In this document: piece after piece, positions 44,292 to 52,994 of the stretch
Position numbering within the stretch: the stretch's first letter is position 1
How the letters are laid out: the number at the start of each line of letters is the position of its first letter
Assembly (NCBI GenBank): GCA_965248255.1
Contig: CBDFIW010000004.1
Coordinates: 2,542,001-2,606,000 of the forward strand
Direction: 5' to 3'
Source: JAKZVK01 sp965248255
GTDB taxonomy: Bacteria > Acidobacteriota > Terriglobia > Bryobacterales > UBA6623
DNA: 64,000 nt
Program-made: the position numbers and the translations under genes
The notes under the pieces: model-generated
What the model saw: only the letters and a program-made list of their open reading frames with translations
Database searches by the model: none
Told to the model about the DNA's origin: nothing

Positions 44292-45465
44292 CGAGGGAGC
44301 CTGTTTCCGACGCCCCGGCCTACACCGCTAGAGTCGTCAGATCGCTGTCGATGGATCAGCATATCACCAGAGGGAATCGTTTCCTCAAAAACGTCCCAGC
44401 TATTCAGAATGGCTTCGACCACCGGGTAGCCGGTGCGCCAAACATTTTCCAGAGTTGGCAGGTAGGCGGAGTAATGGCCTACTGTCTCTCCTTCTAAACT
44501 TTCCGAAGCGCTGACGCTGTCGATGGGTCGGGTGTAGTTGGCCACGCCGCGGAGAACCAGGACCCGGTTCTTATCTGCTTTCCCCGCTTTGTGGAGGCGA
44601 GAAAGCGCCTGTAGGGTGCCGGTGTCTTCCATAGCGGAGGTGAGGTAGTTGCCTTTCCCTTCGGTCCAGTAATTGACCCAGCCGTTGGCCCAGTTGTTCA
44701 TAAGGGCTCCGTGCCAGTAGGTGGAAGCGGACAACTGTGTGCCGACACGGACCCGGGGCGGGTGTTGTGCGCCGGCGAAGTCGCTGAATTTGTTCCTCAG
44801 GTTCTCCGATCCGTCACTGGTGGTCAGTTCTATGTCCCGGGTCAGGCTGTAGGCCCAGTGCAGAAGCTCCGGGTTCAACTGGTAGCGCACGCCCCATTCC
44901 TGATCCGAATCTGGATAGGGTTTCTGGTAAGGGGCCTTGTTCCGGAACGGTATGTAGCCCGTCGGCCATTCACTCGGGATTTCGCGCGCATCAATCTCAT
45001 GGCCTATGTCGCCATCTATGGGGGTGGATGCTGCAGGACGTGCTGGCAGTAGCAGATGGTACCGACATGCGTTCATCCTTTTACCTGCTCCCTCGTCTGC
45101 TCAAGGGCGAGGCTGGCGGGTCTGCAGTAGGTTCTGCTCAGGTCGAAGCGAGGATCCATGCCGAGACCCATAATCGTGGCGGTGGAGTATTGGGTGCCGA
45201 CTCCCGTGACCACGCCCAGGACGCCCTTCTCGGCATTGTAATGCAGGGGTGCCACCCCCTGGGGAAAGTCCAAGGTTTGGTCCAAGGGCAAACGCTCTAC
45301 CCAAAACTGGAACTCGCCTGGCCGATCACCAGTGGTTTTCCCGATTTCAAACATCGAAACGACCACCACCCTTATGGGAATAGGGCTTGTGTTCCGGGTT
45401 TGGAATGCACAGCCAAATAGGCCGAGAAGTAGAAGTAGGCAGGTGGAGAATCTAAAGTCGGGCAT
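44288..45465 (-). pseudogene. Purine nucleoside permease (NUP family), frameshifted
   Basis: Two overlapping minus-strand frames together make one NUP-type protein. The first (45465 to 45073) has a lipoprotein-like leader (LLLLLGLFGC), then PIPIRVVVVSMFEIGK, GEFQFWVERLPLDQT, KGVLGVVTGVGT and PRFDLSRTY. The second (45076 to 44288) continues DGDIGHEIDAREIPSEWPTGY, YWTEGKGNYLTSAMEDTGTL and VLVLRGVANYTRP. The conserved stretch between them is degraded across all frames (a HVGTI remnant lies after the first stop), and the stop and restart overlap as ATGA. This is decay rather than one programmed shift. Relatives are periplasmic nucleoside-binding or uptake proteins. Its 3' end overlaps the kinase 2 stop and contains direct repeat copy 2. 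Confidence 0.8.
44292..44378. repeat. Direct repeat, copy 2 (within permease 3' end)
   Basis: This is the counterpart of 38121-38205. It lies directly after the kinase 2 stop and encodes the last residues of the permease frame on the opposite strand. Confidence 0.75.
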
Positions 45466-45940
45466 GAGCAGAATATTGGCAGAAACGATGCCGTCCTTGC
45501 AACGTCGACATTGTGTTCACTCCAATCCAGCGGATCACCCGGACAAGCCTCCTCAGGACAGGCTTGCGCCGTCGCCCACTAGGGCTCGGGTGCGCTACGG
45601 TGGATAGGTAACCCGCACAGTCCCCTATGGAAGCTTGCCGCAACGTCGTTCGCTGGGAGCCACACGACTACAATCACAGACAGCGGCGGTAATGTCTCTT
45701 CCCGATCGATTCTAACGTTTCATGGACGGCGTTTTGTTGGGCGTCGATTCGGATCACGGAGGCGCCGAATCTGTGTCAACAGGTAACGTGTGGTCTACGA
45801 TGCAGCCACTGAGCGGCTGGTAAACGGACATCCTCGTCGAGCGACGAGAAGTGGTATCTCGAACCCAGCGAAGACGGCAACACCTGGGAGTCGCTCTTCG
45901 TGGTTAGACGCTAAGGTACGCGTTCCTTTACAACTCACAC
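45466..45940. other. Intergenic region
   Basis: I see no supported gene, hairpin pair or repeat. The flanking genes are both on the minus strand. Confidence 0.4.
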
Positions 45941-46315
45941 TCAAAGTTCACTGTAGAGACTATCGGAGACGATCGTGCGGGTTTTGGCCAGACCCTTGCG
46001 CCAAGTCTGGTACTCCACACTGTCGGCAAGCCTGGCCATGTCTGCCGCGAAGGCCTGCGGGTTCTCGTACTCGATCGAAACGGCGATCGAGCCGGTGTCG
46101 GAACCCGCCAAATCGGCCCGCCAGACTCGAACTATGCCCGGGCTACCGGCCTTTTTCAGGATCGCCTTGCCCTGCTCTATTTGCTTGACATATCCTTCAA
46201 CATCGTCGGTTTGAACCGACAGGACTCTGAGTACCGTATCCGCAGCGATCGCGGGCGTCGATGCCACCAACAGTAGCGCCAGGGCGGCGAGGCTCAAGCT
46301 GATTTTGGCTTTCAT
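45941..46315 (-). CDS. Small secreted protein, ferredoxin-like-fold candidate
   Basis: A signal peptide (MKAKISLSLAALALLLVAST, cleavage after AIA) precedes about 100 residues with two similar halves (LRVLSVQTDDVEGYVKQIEQ and IAVSIEYENPQAFAADMARL). The pattern resembles dimeric alpha-beta-barrel or NIPSNAP-like proteins that bind small molecules. GGGAGAAACTT before the ATG is a good ribosome-binding site. No specific function can be named, and no operon partner is close. Confidence 0.65.
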   Translation of the reverse strand: MKAKISLSLAALALLLVASTPAIAADTVLRVLSVQTDDVEGYVKQIEQGKAILKKAGSPGIVRVWRADLAGSDTGSIAVSIEYENPQAFAADMARLADSVEYQTWRKGLAKTRTIVSDSLYSEL

Positions 46316-46579
46316 AAGTTTCTCCCTTAGCGAAGAGTCTCCTTTGGAGGCCTGTTCGCATCGATAGTGTACTCCTGAGATCGCTCCATCGCAAGGTTTT
46401 CTCCTCCGGTCGAATTTCGGGCCGCTCCCGACGCCTGTCTGACCGTTGGGACGCGAGAGGTTCCGACCTTGCCCGGCAGATAGGTGCTGTTGTCTTTTTC
46501 GAGGGGGGCGACGGCACTTGGGCCCAGAAGGCTTGATCCTCCCATTCCCGGACGGATGATCCGTTTGACTCGGGAGACC

Positions 46580-47041
46580 TCAGTCGTGTCCCTGGCGGTT
46601 CGGCCGTTCGCTGAGTCGGAAGAGGGGGAGATCCGTGAACACCCCTGACCCGGCGGCGGCCAACAACATGTTCTTGTCGGCTAGTCTGAACGTTACTGTG
46701 TCCGTGATCAAGTCTGGCAGATCCGGGTCGAAGCACGAGATGGTAATGTCCATCACCAGAGCGTCCTTGTCCCCGGGCGCGACATCGCCGCTACCCTCCA
46801 TGACCCCCCGCCCACCAACACAAGCAGTCCAGAACGTTTCATACCAAGCGAGATTAAAGCTGCCGTTTTGATCGGGGCTGATCAGAATCTGCTGCGCCGA
46901 TCCGTCCGTAGTATCGATGCCTCCCCACATGCCTAGGAAGAAAGAGTTTCCCTTTCCACCTGCACTTGCGTCTTCTGTGAACATGAATGGCAATACCGAG
47001 ACAGCCCCTATCAGTGCTGCCACAATCAGGAATCGTTTCAT
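46580..47041 (-). CDS. Small secreted protein of unknown function
   Basis: The start at MKRFLIVAALIGAVSV (ATG 47041) is preferred over a frame start nine codons earlier, because GGAGGAACACTGAC lies directly before it. A signal peptide ends near EDASA. The mature part is beta-rich with isolated Cys residues (FWTACVGGRGVME, ITISCFDPDLPDL) that could form a disulfide, and contains LGMWGGIDTTDGS, reminiscent of lipocalin-like or calycin barrels. The family is not recognised. Confidence 0.6.
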   Translation of the reverse strand: MKRFLIVAALIGAVSVLPFMFTEDASAGGKGNSFFLGMWGGIDTTDGSAQQILISPDQNGSFNLAWYETFWTACVGGRGVMEGSGDVAPGDKDALVMDITISCFDPDLPDLITDTVTFRLADKNMLLAAAGSGVFTDLPLFRLSERPNRQGHD

Positions 47042-47330
47042 GTCAGTGTTCCTCCTCTGAGTCAACATGGGCTAACGCGAGCGTCGAGACCGCTCAATTG
47101 TACAGCTTTGCAGGTAGGCCGGCCAGCTCTTGCACTTGCCTACTCCACGGCTAGCTGGTGATATACTCGTCGTCCTGCCAGCGATCAACGCTCTCTAGCT
47201 CGCAACATTCAAGGCGGCGCAGCCTAACATTTCGATCGCCGCTGACACCAGCGGACGGAGCGGTTTCAATGTCACCTCAGAGTAAGGTGACGCAAAGTTG
47301 TCCAGATGTCGCTTGCGGGACCCACGTTGC

Positions 47331-49601
47331 TCACGGCAAGCCAAAGCACAAGATGTTCGGCCCGGCTGCGACAGCGACGTACTGCTTGTCCCCCGCTAGG
47401 TAGGTCATCGGCGAGGCGCGCCAGCTATGGCCGTCGCCCAGTCGCACGGAGTCGTTGGTCTGTACGTGCCACAGGTCTTCTCCGGTCCTCGCGTCGGCCG
47501 CTCCGAAAGCCCCGCTGTCCTCGCCGAAGAACACGACACCTCCGGCCGTCGACAGCACGCCCCCCCAACTGTCGGCCTTGCCCATGTGAGGTAGCTCCCA
47601 TACCCGCTTGCCGGTTTCGAGATTGATGGCCCGCAGGAACATCTGCCCAGGCTCAACCGGGATCGGGCGCAGGTTCCAGCGCGGCGGCTTTGAATAAACG
47701 CCGCAAGCCTCACGCGTGTTTACGTAGAACAACCTCGTCTGCGGATTGAACGCGACCGATGGCCAGTTGGCCGCCCCCAGCACGTTGGGACAAACCTTCG
47801 TGCCGTCGCGCGCCGGCTCCATGCCGGGCACCAGGATCGGGCGGCCGTCCTCGCCGATGCCGCTTGCCCAAGTCACCTTGTCCACGAGCTTCTCGGCCAG
47901 CAGCAGTTCGCCGTCGGTCCGGTCGAACACATAAACGAAGCCGTTGCGGTTGGCCTGGACCAGCAGCTTGCGGTCCCGGCCCCGATAGCGCGTATTCAGC
48001 ACCATCGACGTCTGCCCGCCGTCCCAGTCATAGAGATCGTGCGGCGTGAACTGGTAATACCACCTGAGTTCGCCCGTGTCGGCGGCGAGCGCCAGTACCG
48101 CGTCGGTATAGAGGTTGTCGCCCTGGCGTTCGTCTCCGTTCATCGACGGGTAGGGATTGCCCGTGCCCCAAAAGACGGTATCCGTCTCCGGGTCGTACGT
48201 GCCTGTCATCCACGTGGCCCCACCGCCGCCGTACTCAGCCAGTGCCGTTCCCTTCCACGTTTCCGCCAACGGCTCGCCCGGCTTCGGGACCGTCCAGAAC
48301 CGCCACACTCGCTCACCGGTATCCGCTTTGAAGGCGGAGAGAAAGCCACGCACGCCCAGGTCGCCGCCCGAAACGCCCGCCACCACCATGTCCTTCACAA
48401 CCAACGGTGCGGAAGTGCTGCCATAGTTCTTCTTGTCGAGCCCTTCGGTGATGTCGGCCTCCCAGAGCAGCTCTCCCGTCACTCGGTGCAGGGCCACCAA
48501 TCGCACGTCGTTGGTCACCGTGTACACACGATCACCCAGCACGGCCACACCTCGGTTGGTTCCCTTGCCCTGGCCGCCGCCTTCCGACGGTGGCCGCTGG
48601 TAGTGCCAGATCGTTCGCCCAGCCCGCGCGTCCAGTGCGAACACCTGGTTCGGCCCCGTAACATACATCACGCCGTCCACCACAACGGGCGTCAACTGGA
48701 GCACAAAGTGGTTGATCGGGAACATCCACTTGAGCATCAGGTTCTTGACGTTGGAGGTGTTGATCTGGTCGAGACTGCTATGACGATTGCCGCCGATCAA
48801 GCCATGGTAGGTGGGCCAATCGCCGGTCTTGGGGTGAGTGATTTCTTCGAAGCTCAATCCTCCCGACGAGCTGAACGGATTCACTTCGGATCCCAAGGTC
48901 ACTCCGCTCAACGAGCTCAAGTATGCCACCAGATCGCGGCATTCTTCCGGGCCGCAGGTTGGCTCCGGCATGGCGGATGCTTCTTCCGTGTTCAGCAGCG
49001 TGAACTCTCGCGCCGCCAATAGATAGAATTGGCCTTCGAGATCCTGCACCTGCAAGTTGTAGCGGCTCTGGTTACGGGCGAATCCTCGCAGCTCGCGCCC
49101 CCCGGCCAGCCGCAGGTTCACCACTTCGTAGCCCGGCTTGATGTGCTCGGACGGGCGCAGCACCGCCTGCCTGATTTCGTCCACCGTGAGTTCGCGTCCG
49201 ACAGAGGAGAGATCCGGCCCGACCGCCTTGCCCCTCCCGAACGCCATGTGACACGCCGCGCAACCTCCCTTGCCGAAGAAGAACCGCTGGCCGGCTGCGC
49301 GGTCCCCCCGCACCACCGCATCGGCCGCCGGCGCGCTCAGTGAGCGAACGTAACCCGTTACGGCATCCAATTCGGCTGGTGGCAGGTCGGAGGCCGGCAT
49401 ACCGGGCATGCCGTCCCGAATTAGCGTGCGAAGTTCCTCTATGGGTTGGCGGCTTACCTTCCTGTTATTGACCAGGTTGGGCCCGCGATCAGTGCCACGG
49501 CCGTCACCGTGGCAGGCCTGGCAATGCTGGGTGAATACCTGCCGGCCATCCTGCGCGGGCGCTACGACGGCTATCAGCAGAAGACAGACCGTCAGGCGCA
49601 T
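47331..49601 (-). CDS. PQQ-dependent dehydrogenase fused to di-heme cytochrome c domain
   Basis: After a signal peptide (MRLTVCLLLIAVVAPAQ) two c-type heme motifs occur: CQACHGDGRG near residue 25 and CAACHMAFGRG near 112. The C-terminal 550 residues form the eight-bladed quinoprotein propeller (DWPTYHGLIGGNRHSSLDQI, GVMYVTGPNQVFALDARAGR, GTGNPYPSMNGDERQGDNLY, FTPHDLYDWDGG with the likely catalytic Asp, SWGGVLSTAGGVVFFGED). It would oxidise an alcohol or sugar in the periplasm and pass electrons through its own hemes. The heme domain is N-terminal, whereas quinohemoprotein alcohol dehydrogenases usually carry it at the C-terminus. Upstream in-frame codons to 49814 are low-complexity Arg-rich and unlikely; ATG 49601 or 49607 fits the signal peptide. 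Confidence 0.9.
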   Translation of the reverse strand: MRLTVCLLLIAVVAPAQDGRQVFTQHCQACHGDGRGTDRGPNLVNNRKVSRQPIEELRTLIRDGMPGMPASDLPPAELDAVTGYVRSLSAPAADAVVRGDRAAGQRFFFGKGGCAACHMAFGRGKAVGPDLSSVGRELTVDEIRQAVLRPSEHIKPGYEVVNLRLAGGRELRGFARNQSRYNLQVQDLEGQFYLLAAREFTLLNTEEASAMPEPTCGPEECRDLVAYLSSLSGVTLGSEVNPFSSSGGLSFEEITHPKTGDWPTYHGLIGGNRHSSLDQINTSNVKNLMLKWMFPINHFVLQLTPVVVDGVMYVTGPNQVFALDARAGRTIWHYQRPPSEGGGQGKGTNRGVAVLGDRVYTVTNDVRLVALHRVTGELLWEADITEGLDKKNYGSTSAPLVVKDMVVAGVSGGDLGVRGFLSAFKADTGERVWRFWTVPKPGEPLAETWKGTALAEYGGGGATWMTGTYDPETDTVFWGTGNPYPSMNGDERQGDNLYTDAVLALAADTGELRWYYQFTPHDLYDWDGGQTSMVLNTRYRGRDRKLLVQANRNGFVYVFDRTDGELLLAEKLVDKVTWASGIGEDGRPILVPGMEPARDGTKVCPNVLGAANWPSVAFNPQTRLFYVNTREACGVYSKPPRWNLRPIPVEPGQMFLRAINLETGKRVWELPHMGKADSWGGVLSTAGGVVFFGEDSGAFGAADARTGEDLWHVQTNDSVRLGDGHSWRASPMTYLAGDKQYVAVAAGPNILCFGLP

Positions 49602-49810
49602 TGTCATTGTGACGCCGGCGTAAAGCAGTGGGAGCATGTGGGGGCTCCCCGTAAATGGACAACCCTTACCGGCGGATCTCCCCCAACGGCCAGGGGCTCT
49701 CCACCGAGCTCTTGACTCAGACCCACGCGGTTGCCTCCCGGCACTTCGGGAGGCGTGCTCGATCAGGGGTCGTTCCCAGCCTGCGGGGCTCGCGGCGCGG
49801 AGCGGCGGTC

Positions 49811-50464
49811 TCACTCCGCGAAGCAGTAGAAGTACCCGTTGCCACCGGTACCTTGCAGGTTCGCCTGGCTACAGCCTCGGGAGCCGTGTGCGGCGTTCCA
49901 GGACGTTGGTGCGGGACCGCCCCCTTGGCGGTCGTGGTGGCCGACCTGCGCGCTGCCCTCGCCGCTGCTCGTCCAGTTGCTGCAAGTATGATCTTTTCCG
50001 TCGGCGAAGGCGGTGCCGTCGGCCTGGGACCCCGTCAAGATGTCGTGCTGGTTGGGACTGTCACCTCGGCCATTGACGACGCCGCCCTTTTCGTTGAGCG
50101 ACGTCTCCTTACCCAGGTTGTTGTTGTCTGAATGTAGGTCGGCTACATCCTGAGCGACCAGAACGCCCTTGGCATTGCGCCACGGACCCTTGCCAATGCG
50201 GTCACGGGCGTTGATGGCCGGCTGGCCGCCGGAAGCGCCGGTGCCCAGGTAGGCGCGCCAGGTGCGATTGCCCGCGCCGACGGCTTTGGCGAGCGACTGG
50301 CAGTGCGCATCCGCGCCGGCCAACCCACCAAGATCGGCTCCCTTGCCGGGGCCCACGCTCGTGATGAAGAAGCTCAGTCCCTTCTCGGCGTCCTGCGAGC
50401 GGGCCGTCGGTAACGCAAGAACGCAAAGCAGAATCGAGGTCCAAAGCAAGTGCACCCTATTCAT
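49811..50464 (-). CDS. Secreted lectin-like (DUF1554/endostatin-like) protein
   Basis: A signal peptide (LLWTSILLCVLALPTARS) precedes FFITSVGPGKGADLGGLAGADAHCQSL, the start of a C-type-lectin/endostatin-like fold seen in bacterial DUF1554-type proteins. WRAYLGTG, then CSNWTSSGEGSAQVGHHD and a closing GNGYFYCFAE give four Cys that could form two disulfides, as in that fold. It would be periplasmic or surface-attached and may bind carbohydrate. ATG 50464 is chosen for the GGGGGAACTGCT just upstream; the longer frame adds 16 unlikely residues. It lies about 200 bases upstream of the PQQ dehydrogenase on the same strand. Confidence 0.7.
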   Translation of the reverse strand: MNRVHLLWTSILLCVLALPTARSQDAEKGLSFFITSVGPGKGADLGGLAGADAHCQSLAKAVGAGNRTWRAYLGTGASGGQPAINARDRIGKGPWRNAKGVLVAQDVADLHSDNNNLGKETSLNEKGGVVNGRGDSPNQHDILTGSQADGTAFADGKDHTCSNWTSSGEGSAQVGHHDRQGGGPAPTSWNAAHGSRGCSQANLQGTGGNGYFYCFAE

Positions 50465-50621
50465 AGCAGTTCCCCCTGGAAGGTCGTGGTCGCGGCCACC
50501 GCATTCTACCAAGCTGCCGAGATCAAAGGGAGATTGTGCCCCGTGTGCGCCGTGTGAACGGACGGCTCGCTAGCGGTCGCGGCTCGGCAAAGGAAGAGCC
50601 TTCAAAGCTGCCCCGAGACAG

Positions 50622-51389
50622 CTAGTCGCCCCGTTTGCGCTTCTCGGGCGAATATCTCGCGAGCACGGCGAGCAGACGCCGCGCTGCTTCGGGAGGCTCG
50701 ATGCCACCCGCCAGAATGTCGATCGTCCTCGGGGCCACCCCTGGGTAGAGCTTGCGGTCAGCCTTATGGGCAGGCCTCAGAGTGGCTCCGTCGAGTGCAA
50801 GGCCGGCGAAAAGCCCCCGCGACCGCGAGTAGCTGAGAATCTCAGCTCCGAACAGCGCGTCCGTCTGCCCCGAGGCCGTACGCCCGACCGGCCCGGCGGC
50901 GGCCGAGGCGTCCGCGCCCAGGGTGAACTTGGTTCGCATCAGCCGCCGTACGCTCTGCTCGTTCAGAAAGAGCAGTACGAGGTCGGTGGCCTGCCCGCCG
51001 ATCTGCAAACCGAAGTTTCCGCCTTCGATCAGGAAGTTCGCCGGAGCACTCCAGTCGTTGTCCGACTTGCGGCAGCTCACGACCCCCTTGCCATAGCGGC
51101 CTCCGACAACGAACGCTCCCTTCCACACCGACGGGAAGATCCCCACGCAGCTCGCCCGCGACAGCAGGTTCGAAGGAATGCCTTGGTCGACACTGTGAAG
51201 CGTCTCTTCGAGCACGGAGGCGGCTTCGGCCAGACGTTTTTCGACCTTCGGCTTGCCGGCGGCCGGCCCCGCCATGAACACAGCCAGCGCCGACAGCAGA
51301 ACCCACCGGCCGAGCCGAGCGTTCCATCGCCGGCTCGAGCTTCCCTGCAACGAGGTACACTCCTCCCGCGCACGTCCACATCTCGTCAT
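50622..51389 (-). CDS. SYLF-domain (YSC84-type) lipid-binding protein
   Basis: The SYLF domain covers residues about 75-230: GIPSNLLSRASCVGIFP, GGRYGKGVVSCRK, NFGLQIGGQATDLVLLFL, FTLGADASAAAGPVGR and ILSYSRSRGLFAGLALDGATL. Relatives bind phosphoinositides in eukaryotes; bacterial members are secreted or lipid-associated with unknown ligands. A hydrophobic segment at about 29-45 (WVLLSALAVFMAGPAAG) is a signal peptide behind a long, Arg-rich N-terminus. AGGAGG seven bases before the ATG supports the listed start. A paralogue is encoded directly upstream (next entry), so the pair is a tandem duplication, probably one transcript. Confidence 0.88.
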   Translation of the reverse strand: MTRCGRAREECTSLQGSSSRRWNARLGRWVLLSALAVFMAGPAAGKPKVEKRLAEAASVLEETLHSVDQGIPSNLLSRASCVGIFPSVWKGAFVVGGRYGKGVVSCRKSDNDWSAPANFLIEGGNFGLQIGGQATDLVLLFLNEQSVRRLMRTKFTLGADASAAAGPVGRTASGQTDALFGAEILSYSRSRGLFAGLALDGATLRPAHKADRKLYPGVAPRTIDILAGGIEPPEAARRLLAVLARYSPEKRKRGD

Positions 51390-51402
51390 ATGTTCCTCCT
51401 GA

Positions 51403-52113
51403 CTAACGATGCTTGGATGCCGAGTATTTGTTCAGCACATCGATCAGAGGCTGAACACTCGACGGTGCGGGAATTTGAGCGGACAGCACTTGCTTTGGAT
51501 CAACGCGCTGGCCGTAGATCTTTTCGTTGTCTTTGTTATCGGGGCGCAGGGTTGCGCCTTCGAGCGACACGCCGGCAAAGGCGCCTCGGGAACGCGAGTA
51601 GGAGAGAATCTCGGCACTCATCTGCGCGTCGGTCTGCGCCTGCGCCGAGCGTCCGACGGGACCTCCTGCGACCGAGGCGTCGCCGCCCAACGTGAACTTG
51701 CTGGACAGCAGCTTCTCTGCACCGCGCTTGTTCATCACCAGCAGCACGTGGTCGGTCGAGCTCACTCCGATTTGGAGCCCGATGCTGCCGCCCTCGATGC
51801 GGACGGTCGAAGGTCCCGTCCAGCCGGAGTCGTCCTTGCCGCGGCAAACGATCACGCCCTTGCCTCCGCGGCCTCCGAATCCGAACGCCACCTTCTTGAC
51901 ACCGGGAACAATGGCCACGCATTGGCACTTGCCGAGCAGATCCTGCGGAATGCCCTTCTCCGACATGCCCATGATCTCGTCGAGTACCTCGCCGGCTCGC
52001 AAAGCGCGCTTGACCGGCTTGCTCTGCGCTGCGAGAGTCAGTGGCATTGCGATCAGCAGAATTGCCGGCGGCGTCAGCTTCAGGGCGGTGCGCCAGCGCT
52101 TGTGGGGACGCAT
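51403..52113 (-). CDS. SYLF-domain (YSC84-type) lipid-binding protein, paralogue
   Basis: It has the same architecture as the downstream neighbour: signal peptide (LKLTPPAILLIAMPLTLAAQ), then GIPQDLLGKCQCVAIVPGV, GGRGGKGVIVCRGKDDSGW, SIGLQIGVSSTDHVLLV, FTLGGDASVAGGPVGR and ILSYSRSRGAFAGVSLEG. The ATG at 52113 (MRPHKRW) gives a compact basic n-region; a longer frame adds 20 residues with no signal-like character. Thirteen bases separate its stop from the next gene. Both copies keep the Cys after the GIP motif and in the GKGVxxCR strand. Confidence 0.88.
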   Translation of the reverse strand: MRPHKRWRTALKLTPPAILLIAMPLTLAAQSKPVKRALRAGEVLDEIMGMSEKGIPQDLLGKCQCVAIVPGVKKVAFGFGGRGGKGVIVCRGKDDSGWTGPSTVRIEGGSIGLQIGVSSTDHVLLVMNKRGAEKLLSSKFTLGGDASVAGGPVGRSAQAQTDAQMSAEILSYSRSRGAFAGVSLEGATLRPDNKDNEKIYGQRVDPKQVLSAQIPAPSSVQPLIDVLNKYSASKHR

Positions 52114-52253
52114 AAGCTTCTCACTCCAAAACATTTGTGCCTTGATATGTTTTAACATATTTAGCGGCGTCACAGAGTCACCAGGATGCTACGAGCAGTT
52201 TACACAATTTCCCTTCGCTGGGGTGTGCGTTGCGCCACCTCGCCGCATCCTCC

Positions 52254-52994
52254 ATGATGGCCTCCGCCGTGCCGTCCCCCATCCGCCTCGAGGACGTCAC
52301 CTATCGTATAGGCGACACGACGCTCATATCGGGGCTCAGCTTTGAGGTAAACGAAGCCGAGACGGTCGCGCTGGTCGGCCGCAGCGGGTCGGGCAAGACC
52401 ACGGCTCTGCGGCTGATCAACCACATTTTGATGCCGGCCGAGGGCCGCGTGATCGTCGAGGGTAAGCCCACCGCCGATTGGGACGCCATCCGTCTGCGGC
52501 GACGGATCGGTTACGTCATTCAGGAGGTCGGCCTGTTCCCTCACTTCACGGTGGCGAGGAACATCGGACTTGTCCCGTCACTCGAAGACTGGCCGCCTGA
52601 GAAGATTGGCCACCGGATCAGCGAGCTACTCGACAAGGTCGGCCTGCCCGCCGAGGTGCTCGGCCGCTATCCCGATCAGCTCTCGGGCGGACAGCGCCAG
52701 CGGGTCGGCGTGGCGCGCGCGCTGGCGGCCGATCCGCCCATTCTGCTGATGGACGAGCCCTTCGGGGCGCTCGACCCCATCACCCGCAGCGAGATTCAGC
52801 GCGAGTTCCTCTCAATCCAGCGGACTCTTCAGAAAGCGATCGTCTTCGTCACACACGACCTGCGGGAAGCGCTCCTTCTCGGCGGCCGCATCGGCCTGAT
52901 GGAAGAGGGTCAGCTCATTTGGATGGGGTCGCCGGAGGGGTTCCGGGCTTCGACCGACCCTCGTATCAGCGCGTTTCGGGAGAGCCTCGATTGA
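52254..52994 (+). CDS. ABC transporter ATP-binding protein, osmoprotectant/OpuC-like
   Basis: ATPase of the glycine betaine/choline type: Walker A VGRSGSGKTTALR near 40, Q-loop GYVIQEVGLFPHFTV, signature LSGGQRQRVGVARAL, Walker B ILLMDEPFGALDPITR and H-loop FVTHD. GLFPHFTV and DPITR are typical of the OpuCA/ProV branch, but there is no C-terminal CBS domain, and the length of about 247 residues matches the shorter OpuCA-like proteins. ATG 52254 is preferred over a TTG eight codons upstream. Its stop overlaps the permease start (TTGA), so the two are translationally coupled. Confidence 0.9.
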   Translation: MMASAVPSPIRLEDVTYRIGDTTLISGLSFEVNEAETVALVGRSGSGKTTALRLINHILMPAEGRVIVEGKPTADWDAIRLRRRIGYVIQEVGLFPHFTVARNIGLVPSLEDWPPEKIGHRISELLDKVGLPAEVLGRYPDQLSGGQRQRVGVARALAADPPILLMDEPFGALDPITRSEIQREFLSIQRTLQKAIVFVTHDLREALLLGGRIGLMEEGQLIWMGSPEGFRASTDPRISAFRESLD

